Shown one piece after another: positions 56,970-64,000 of a stretch of DNA of 64,000 nucleotides. Both the position numbers and the translations under genes were made by a program. Source of the stretch: Toxonevra muliebris. Its lineage: Eukaryota > Arthropoda > Insecta > Diptera > Pallopteridae. Location of the stretch: NCBI GenBank assembly GCA_963691655.1, contig OY829328.1, positions 78,930,400 to 78,994,399 on the forward strand, written 5' to 3'. Every line of letters begins with the position of its first letter. Positions within the stretch are counted from its first letter, which is position 1. Under the pieces are notes generated by a model. That model made no database searches. It was given only the letters and a program-made list of their open reading frames with translations, and was not told the DNA's origin.

Positions 56970-59165
56970 GCAGCAATTGTCGAAAAACAAAATTTTATTG
57001 TTGATAAAGTGAAATCAATTTTTGTGCAACATGTTCCTATTAAAATTTTTAATAATGCCTGCCCCTGGTATAATCAGCGGGTAAGGTCTGCCATTAAGTT
57101 GCGGAACCGATTACACTTCAAGTGGAAAAAACAGGCTACTAGTGAGAACTGGTTCTCTTACACTACTGCACGTAACCGTGCAACCTTAGTTACCCGGCAA
57201 TCTAAATGTTTTTTCTTTAAATCTAGACTGAGCACGTCTCTTTCCACGAAAACGCTTCGGAATAATTTAAGCAAATTCGGTATTCATAAAAATGACAAAC
57301 CAATTTGTAACTTAGATGTAAACTGTCTAAATGATTATTTTGTATCTTCGTTATCGTGCATGTCTAATGTAAATGTCATTAATTCTGTAAATTGTGTTGA
57401 TGCATCATTTGAGTTCTCAGCGGTTTCTGAAGTTGATGTTTTTAATTGTGTTATGCAGATTAAATCCAATGCTGTAGGTGCTGATGAAATATCACCCAAA
57501 TTTCTAAAATTAATTATACCCTATGTAATAGCACCACTAACTAACACACGTAATAAATCATTGCTTTACTACCGCTTGTTTTCCGAGCATGTGGAAGCGA
57601 AGCATTGTGATACCACTTGCCAAAAATTCGAATCCTATTGAACCTAAAGATTTTCGACCCATAAGTATATTACTTGCATTGTCCAAAGTGTTGGAAAATC
57701 TTATGGCATCTCAAATATCGAAACATCTGAATGACGAAAAGCTACTTAACCCCCTGCAATCTGGTTTTAGGCCAGGAAATAGCTGTTCCACTGCGATGGT
57801 GAAAGTAATAGATGACATAGAATTTCGTATGACAATAATTTACTTTTTAAAATCATTTGACAGTGTGAACCATGTGTTATTGTGTGATAAACTTAAACAT
57901 TTCTTCGGTTTTTCTGAAGCTGCAACAAGGCTACTGAGCTGTTATCTGCATGGGCGAGCTCAGCTCGTTACAGTTGGTGACAAGTTTTCTGATGGAAAAG
58001 ACATTCGGTCAGGCGTTCCGCAGGAATCTGTTTTAGGCCCTCTTCTTTTTTCTATGTTTGCACATGATATTTTCTCTGTCTGTAAATATGTTACAATGCA
58101 TGCGTACGCCGATGATATTCAGTTATATCTTTCTCGTCGCATCGGCCTTGTTGAAGATCTGAGTCATAGAATTAACGAAGACCCAAAAACCATCCTTGAA
58201 TGGACGAAGAAGAATGATCTTTGCCTTAATGGCACTAAATCTTTTGTGCTTCCCATTCATAAAGACAAAATTACACTGTGTGGTATACCTCCCCTTTATG
58301 TGGACGAAGTGCAGCTACAGTTTGTTGAAAAAATTAAAAATTTGGGTATATATCTCAACTCTTCGCTAACTTGCATCCACCATGTTAATAATGTTGTGTC
58401 AAAAGTTTATTTTGTGTTGAGAAATTTACGTATGACCGCCAATTTTACGCCCTTGGAAACCAGAAAATTACTTGTAAAGCAACTTGTTGCCCCGCTTGTT
58501 ATGTATTCTGAACTCGTGTATTGCGAACTTGAATCCCAATCTCTACATAAGCTACAAATCGCACTGAACTATGCTACTAGAAATGTTTTTGGGCTAAAAA
58601 AATTTGACCATATATCCAGCTGGAGAAAAGATATACTTGGCATGGAATTAGATGAATATTTTAAAGCAAGAAACTGCATTTTTCTTCACAAACTAATGCT
58701 TACAAGAACTCCAATGTATCTCTATGATAAACTTATCTTTGCACAATCCAAACAGAACCAAGCAACTTATTATGCCTTGCTTTAATTACTTAAACACTAG
58801 TCGACTATTTTTTATTAACACCAGAAGAACCTGGAACTCATTACCCCTGCATATAAAATCAATAATTAGCATAGCAAAGTTTAAATCTTCTATTCATGAA
58901 TATTTCTCAAAAGGACCCACAAGTATTAATAAGATTAATTAGTATTAAGTTTTAATGTTCAAAATTGTATTCATTATTTAATTGTTTTTTATATGTTAAT
59001 TTCTTACTTTATATATTTATTTTGAATGTTGACCATTATTGTTTTAAATTTTAAATTTATTAAATTTGTTAATTTAATGTTCCTATTGGTTGTGCTAAAA
59101 AAGATTTTTGTTTATCTTATTGCACTAATGTTTCAAGCTTTTTTAAAATAAATAAATAAATAATT
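56970..59165 (+). pseudogene. CR1/Jockey-type non-LTR retrotransposon ORF2 relic, 5' truncated
   Basis: Three frames join in order. 56970-57600: CPWYNQRVRSAIKLRNRLHF, the linker before RT, and KSNAVGADEISPKFLK. 57589-58785: IVIPLAKN, EPKDFRPISIL (RT block 1), LQSGFRPGNSCSTA, IYFLKSFDSVNH where LDFSKAFD is expected (first catalytic Asp lost, with a small deletion), SGVPQESVLGPLLF, and YADDIQLYL (intact YADD). 58724-58942: RLFFINTRRTWNSLPLHIK, the CR1-type C-terminal motif. Frameshifts at about 57595 and 58775. The 3' UTR ends in AATA repeats (59148-59163). No RNase H domain, unlike the other retroelements here. Inactive. Confidence 0.9.
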
Positions 59166-60281
59166 AAAAAGCGTCGTCAACTTCAACTAGAAAGCTTACC
59201 TCAGTTGCTCGGCAGTATTCGAATTTCACGGAGGTTTCCAAATGGTTGGTTTCCCCAACATTAATGGATGTGAAACAAAATGGCCATACAAGAAAATTTG
59301 TATGAGTTTAATATTGTTAAGTCAGCTTCTAGGGACTGTAAAGCTGCTAGTCGGTCAAATAAAGAAAAGTGATATTCTTACCTAAACAACCCATCTTAGT
59401 AAAAATCTTACTCAGAAACTAAAATAAGTGAAGGAATATCTCAAAAAAATCTTCAAAGTTCATTAGACCTAGATCCGAGTTTAAATTTATACTTGCTACG
59501 TCCAGTTAACTTTGGTACGCTTTTTGTTCCTAGCCCCACACGACGAAATGAAATCGAAAACAGCTGACCTCCAAACTTCAATCTGAAAATAATTGATTTT
59601 TTTTTCCAGATTGTGTATAATTATAAAAAGAGAAAATGATTTAAGTTTTTGAAATGAGACAGTTCAACTTTTTTTATACAGACCTTCCAGCTAAATAATA
59701 ACGTAGATATTAAATCGCCGTTTGGGTTCTGTAGGTTCCTTGCATTCGTGTTCAAATATCACAACATGAATGGATGTGAAAAGGTCGGTCTAGGTCCTTC
59801 ATGAGCTGTTATGCCATAAAAAAGAAGAAGAAAACATAATCTGAAACGAAAAACCTGATTATTGTGGTTTGAGCAGGGTTTACTATTGACTCTGATTTGT
59901 AGTATTTGGAGCAGGCTTGCACGTAGGGTTTGCTTTTTTTTAATAGAAAACCAACTTTATACATTTGATTTTGCTTGTTTTTCTGAGTTGAACGGTTGGT
60001 CAAAGAAAATTAAGTACTTAGTTTCAGAGCGTAGACCCGACTAATCTTGAAACTTAGTCGATTTTCTTGACTGTTGAATCTATGAGGTGTACAACTTTAT
60101 TTCCGATGTTTTCCAATAGATGGCTGCATCGGTCAGAGCTGGTGGAAATACGTAGATCAAAATTGTCATAAAGTGAGTTTAAATATTTGTTAACGTATCG
60201 ACATCGCCGCATTAGTGATTCAAAACGTCTAGGGCCAAGTTCTCATCATTTGCGGGAATTTTTGATCTTCTGCTTGCATTT
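59166..60281. other. Stretch without a supportable gene
   Basis: Moderately GC-richer than average. Phrases such as ATTCGAAT..TGGTT and AATGGATGTGAAA recur (59218-59275, 59750-59780) and again after 61.5 kb, suggesting decayed repeats. Confidence 0.4.
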
Positions 60282-60499
60282 GAAAAAACTAAATTGTGTA
60301 TTAACGAAAATAAGGTAGAACTGAAACTTCTTGTGAACTAAACGAAACACAAGCAAATAACGAGCAAATGAAATTTTTCAATTGCTAAATTTTTTACTTC
60401 ATTGGCTTGTGTTTTTTAATTTCATTTGCTTGTATTTCGTTTAGTTCACAAGAAGTTTCACTTCTGCCTTGTGTTCGTTAATACACAACTAATTTTTTC
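60282..60499. mobile_element. Small foldback element
   Basis: Arms of about 85 bp: AATTGTGTATTAACGAA, then GAAACTTCTTGTGAACTAAA and CGAAACACAAGCAAAT pair with their near-perfect complements on the right (60415-60490). The loop is about 35 bp. No coding capacity and no clear target duplication. Confidence 0.8.
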
Positions 60500-60829
60500 T
60501 TTTGGGATTAATTCTAGAACAAAAATTGCAACTCTGTACCGGTAATGTCGATGACAATTGTAGACGAACTCTTTTTGTGTGCGACATCTTTATGTAATTC
60601 CTTGGATTTTTGCGCCATCTGTATGTGAAATGTATAATTGTCATAAACTTTAAGATGGCGACGTTTTACATTGTTCTTTCTGCCATAGGCGTGTGTGTGT
60701 GTGTAATTAATATGTTATATTGAATTAAAACTATTTATGAATCGTTTTTACATAGTTTGCTCGTGAATTCAGTTACGGAATATTAATATTTAGCCCCTCC
60801 TGCACATTGCTCGACAAAATTATGTCGCA

Positions 60830-61445
60830 TTGCAAACCTACGCGAGACGCCACATCCGGTTGGTTTTACTTTAGGACAAGAGAAAAGAAGTTTCACTTCA
60901 AAAAAAAAATCTGCATCTGAGACTCATCGAATGCTTTCAAATACTTACGGTGAGACTGCTCTGAGTGAAAGAACGTATCGTGAGTGGTTTCAACGTTTTA
61001 AAAGTGATAATTTCAATGTCGAGGACAAGAGTGGTGGTGCGAGAGAAAACATTTTCAAAAGCTATTGAATGAGAGCTAATGAGATCGGTACCGAACGCAA
61101 TTGCTGTGTTTGAGTCGAGCATTGAAGGAAAAACGACCACAGCACCAAGAGAGACACGACACAGTTATGACAATGTTCGGCCACACGTCGTAAAAGCGGT
61201 CAAGACATACTTAGAAACCCTGAAATGGGAGGTCGCTCTTTCCAGGCGCACGGCCTGGCGTATCAGTATTTTTGTTCGTACGGAAAAGTCGAAAAATGTA
61301 TCCAATCATGGATCACGTCAAAAGACGCCTTCTTTTTTAGAGATAGGATTCGAAAATTGCCTGCGTAATAAGCGAAAGTTGTCGCTAGCGACGGACTGTG
61401 CTTTGACTAATATATCTGAAATTAATTTTTGACAATAAAGCTTTT
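60830..61445 (+). pseudogene. Internally deleted mariner-type transposase
   Basis: N-terminal HTH remnant KKKSASETHRMLSNTYGETAL and ERTYREWFQRFKSDNFNVED (60895-61025) is followed directly by the second half: SYDNVRPHVVKAVKTYLETLKWEV (61165-61235, second catalytic Asp present as DN). The middle with the first Asp is deleted, and SPDIAPSDYH is gone. The end, LATDCALT, is near 61385. It resembles the irritans/SETMAR-type group rather than the 43 kb family. Confidence 0.75.
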
Positions 61446-61970
61446 ACTTCCAGAAAAAAAAAAAACGGAGGAAGCAAAGTGGTTATGAGATTATCCAACT
61501 AGAATTCACTAGAAAGATAATGGTAAAGCAGATCTACGATTTCACATAGGAATCTGACGTCCTGGTTGTCAATCAATATTTGGATACCTTCGGTTTGACT
61601 TGTGATGTTTTTATGACTATATCAATGGCTAGCTACCCTCGAGAGTCGAGTTTGTTCGAAAGCATTCGATAGGCTAGATTTTCTAAGCAGTATTCAAGGT
61701 GAGAGATAAGAAATTATGATCAGAATTAGGTTGACTGACTCTACCAAGCAGCATTCGAATAGTTAGTTTTTACGATTTCGGCTGGTAACGTTCGTATAGC
61801 GAAATATTCATTGATTCGTACCAATAGAGAATCCAGGATTGGAGAGCCCCATTTTCCCGCTTTGTTGATAAATACTTCGGTAAATATGAATGTGGTTCTT
61901 GAAATAAAAAAAATAAAAATTTAAGGAACGAAAAACCTGAAACCTTCCATCATAATGGATGCAATGGAGT
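61446..61970. other. Stretch without a gene
   Basis: Decayed-repeat-like DNA with recurring ATTCGA, TGGCTAG and TCGAGAGTCGAG words. Nothing assignable. Confidence 0.4.
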
Positions 61971-61979
61971 GTCTGGACT

Positions 61980-62263
61980 GGGGGATGGGCATTAGACCGC
62001 GTGACATTAGGCCGCGACACATTTTGTATGGCGGTCTAAACTCATTTTCAAAGACCACATTTAAGACCGCAAAACCGAAACGACTTTATGATAGTTTTTT
62101 AGGAGACTATGAAAATTAAATCTAGAGGTTAATTTTCAAAGTCATGACTTAAGTTCATGTCAATTTCGTTATTTGAAGTTATATATAAACGACTTTAGCC
62201 CGCACGGCCTAATTTCATTTTTAGAATGGGGCCTTGTGTTACGCGGTCTAATATCATTGCGCC
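61980..62263. mobile_element. 284-bp inverted-repeat element with 9-bp target duplication
   Basis: Left GGGGGATGGGCATTAGACCG, right (reverse complement) GGCGCAATGATATTAGACCG, continuing CG and then TGACATTAGG/TAACACAAGG. The flanks are an exact 9-bp repeat GTCTGGACT (61971-61979, 62264-62272). A 9-bp duplication with GG-starting ends is typical of Mutator-like elements. Non-coding. Excision restores GGAGTGTCTGGACTACC. Confidence 0.85.
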
Positions 62264-62272
62264 GTCTGGACT

Positions 62273-63027
62273 ACCTGAGATATCGACGAGTTGGAGACAA
62301 GCTTAAATAGTCCATAATCGGTACTCGTTTTCAGCTGGCGACGTACGTACATCAAAATATTTAGGGCAAAATCATACTACGACTGTTTTGATGATTGGCT
62401 CAAACTTCAAACTTCCATAAACAATGATGGCAATGGAGGAGTGCCTGGGCTATCTGTATAACTTTTTGACATTTCTGACTTAACCGGGTGGTGTTCAATT
62501 TACCGTCTTTAGTGTAAGTTATCGAGGGACTAGCTTCATTCAAATAGTTGGTTTCGACGATATTCTGCGATCGTTACACTGCTTTGGCAGGTTATGTTCG
62601 TATATTCGAAATATTTTTTTATTAATAAAAGTAATATACGTACATAAGATGAGTATCTTTTCGCACAATTCGAAATATTCGGGATGAAAATCGAACTACA
62701 ACTGTTGTGGTGGCTTGCGCGAGTCTCGAGTACTCTGGTTTAAGGATATCAATGACGAGCCTAGCTTGGCTGTTGATTTATGGGCATCTCCGATTTGGCT
62801 GTCTTTATTGGGAGATATTGAGGGCCTCGCTGTAATGTACAGTATTCGAATCGTTGATTTTAACGATAGCCTAAAGCAATATGAAGCTTGAAGTCTTCTG
62901 AGTAAGAGTACACTTAATGATAGTCTATAGCAATCGTTACACAAGCTTGGCCTTTTCTAGCCAGTTTTTAGGACTTGGCTGGTGGTGCTCAGTTAACTGA
63001 TTTCAATGAAAGCAATGGAGTGTTAAT
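62273..63027. other. Stretch without a gene
   Basis: Continues the decayed-repeat texture. GGCAATGGAGGAGTGCCTGG (62428) resembles the target of the previous element (GCAATGGAGTGTCTGGACT), and GCAATGGAGTGTTAATTGAC follows at 63012. Confidence 0.4.
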
Positions 63028-63336
63028 TGACAGGCTGAGAGGAAAAGCGGGCTAAAATTTATATAAGAGCAAAAGTGAAATAATTTAGAGTGTCAGTGCA
63101 AGAATGGCATAAGTAATACGGTTTAGAGTGAAAATGAAACGCCTTAAAAGTAAGAGCAAAAATGGTATAACAATTCTTTCAGAGCAAGAACAGAACAGCA
63201 TAGCTTTTTATTCCGTTTTCGCTCTGAACATATTTCGTTTCAATTTTGCTCTGAACATGTTTCGTCTTGCTCTTGCTCTTAAGTAAATTTATTCCATTTT
63301 TTTCTAAACGTAGAAGTTATACCACTTTTCCTCTCA
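63028..63336 (+). mobile_element. GAGAGGAAAAG inverted-repeat element, copy B
   Basis: Starts TGACAGGCTGAGAGGAAAAG and ends ACCACTTTTCCTCTCA. The two halves are roughly inverted copies made of GAGCAAAAGTGAAA-type words. Same family as 13.69-14.00 kb. Confidence 0.85.
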
Positions 63337-63377
63337 AATGAGGACGATTCGGTTTTATATCACTTTCGAATGATAAA

Positions 63378-63684
63378 TGACAGGTTGAGAGGAAAAGCGG
63401 GCTAAAATTTATATAAGAGCAAAAGTGAAATAATTTAGTGTGTCAGTGCAAGAATGGCATAAGTAATACGGTTTAGAGTGAAAATGAAACGCCTTAAAAG
63501 TAAGAGCAAAAATGGTATAACAATTTTTCCAGAGTAAGAACAGCATAGTTTTTTATTCCGTTTTCGCTCTGAACATATTTCGTTTCACTTTTGCTCTGAA
63601 CATATTTCGTTTTGCTTTTGCTCTTAAGTAAAATTATTCCACTTTTTTCTGAACGTAGAAGTTAGACCACTTTTCCTCTCAGCC
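63378..63684 (+). mobile_element. GAGAGGAAAAG inverted-repeat element, copy C
   Basis: TGACAGGTTGAGAGGAAAAG to CCACTTTTCCTCTCAGCC; nearly identical to copy B, in the same orientation and only 41 bp downstream. A short deletion near 63535 separates it from copy B. Confidence 0.85.
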
Positions 63685-64000
63685 TCTCAATTATCGATCT
63701 TTTAAAGGAGTCACTTTCACCGGACATCATTTTGATAGTTAATTTTAATATTAGCATGTAGTAATCAGTCTTTGATTTTGACTATACTGTTCAGATATTT
63801 AGATATAAGACTCAAAACTAACTTGGTTCATTAAAGTTTAAGTTTCTACCAAAATCATTATGCAAGCATAGAATTTAATAGAGCAGTTCCCAGTAGACAT
63901 TTAAAAACCTTTTTGTAATGAAAAACAAGAAAGACTTGGTAGTTTTCCATTTGAGGTGGTCTGACCGAAAATTGTAGAACACTCTGCCTTCCACCGATTT
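63685..64000. other. AT-rich right end
   Basis: Nothing recognised in the last 316 bases. Confidence 0.6.

Noticed and set aside
1..64000. CRISPR array, bacterial operon or phage region
   Set aside because: Base composition, microsatellites, splice-type signals and eukaryotic transposon families throughout; no spaced direct repeats of CRISPR type and no prokaryotic gene organisation.

Overview
This 64 kb window is AT-rich eukaryotic DNA with the texture of a higher fly (Diptera, Brachycera) genome. It is full of CAA/CAG and TG/TATG microsatellites and long A/T homopolymers, and it carries mariner and Tc1-like transposons, RNase H-bearing non-LTR retrotransposons and many short inverted-repeat elements. 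A tephritid-like fly fits, but the species is an inference. No intact host protein-coding gene is visible. The window is best read as intergenic or long-intron DNA colonised by several generations of transposable elements, all of whose coding regions are now broken.

Layout. 0-1.07 kb: 3' part of a non-LTR retrotransposon (RNase H plus zinc finger) entering from the left edge, abutting a DNA element whose termini read CA(A/G)GGCCGTA (1.07-1.8 kb). 2-7 kb: simple-sequence-rich DNA, a possible F-box gene relic, an 11-bp satellite array (4.8-5.6 kb) and a possible tRNA-derived SINE. 7.2-10.5 kb: dead mariner and a composite hAT-type element with an exact 8-bp target duplication. 11.8-18 kb: two Tc1-like (DD-E/D) transposons, each interrupted by another element, plus several foldback elements. 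19-25.7 kb: a non-LTR element split by an inverted-repeat element, a second copy of the CAGGGCCGTA family and another broken non-LTR element. 25.7-29.6 kb: featureless AT-rich DNA. 29.7-31.3 kb: non-LTR RNase H region with an apparently perfect 632-bp tandem duplication. 32-34 kb: low-complexity DNA holding a candidate 9-nt microexon. 34.8-42.5 kb: further retrotransposon relics, a 75-bp dead-on-arrival insertion, tandem repeats and a candidate non-coding exon. 43-52 kb: two nearly full-length mariner elements of one family in opposite orientation, with retroelement debris. 53.7-57 kb: a 1.2 kb palindromic element and the inverted partner of a 1.3 kb repeat also present at 15.5 kb. 57-59.2 kb: CR1/Jockey-type reverse transcriptase relic. 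60-64 kb: foldback element, internally deleted mariner, an element with a 9-bp target duplication, and two tandem copies of a short inverted-repeat element.

How the parts relate. The nesting gives a relative history: Tc1-like elements and the 19-21 kb retroelement are old, since shorter elements sit inside them with recognisable target duplications. Several families occur two or three times in the window (RNase H non-LTR, mariner, the 1.3 kb repeat, the CAGGGCCGTA element, the GAGAGGAAAAG element, the TTAA foldback). I see no operon-like or pathway-like cooperation among genes. The most noteworthy material is the set of apparently uncatalogued non-autonomous elements with exact ends, and the 1.3 kb two-copy repeat with a conserved small reading frame and internal hairpins.
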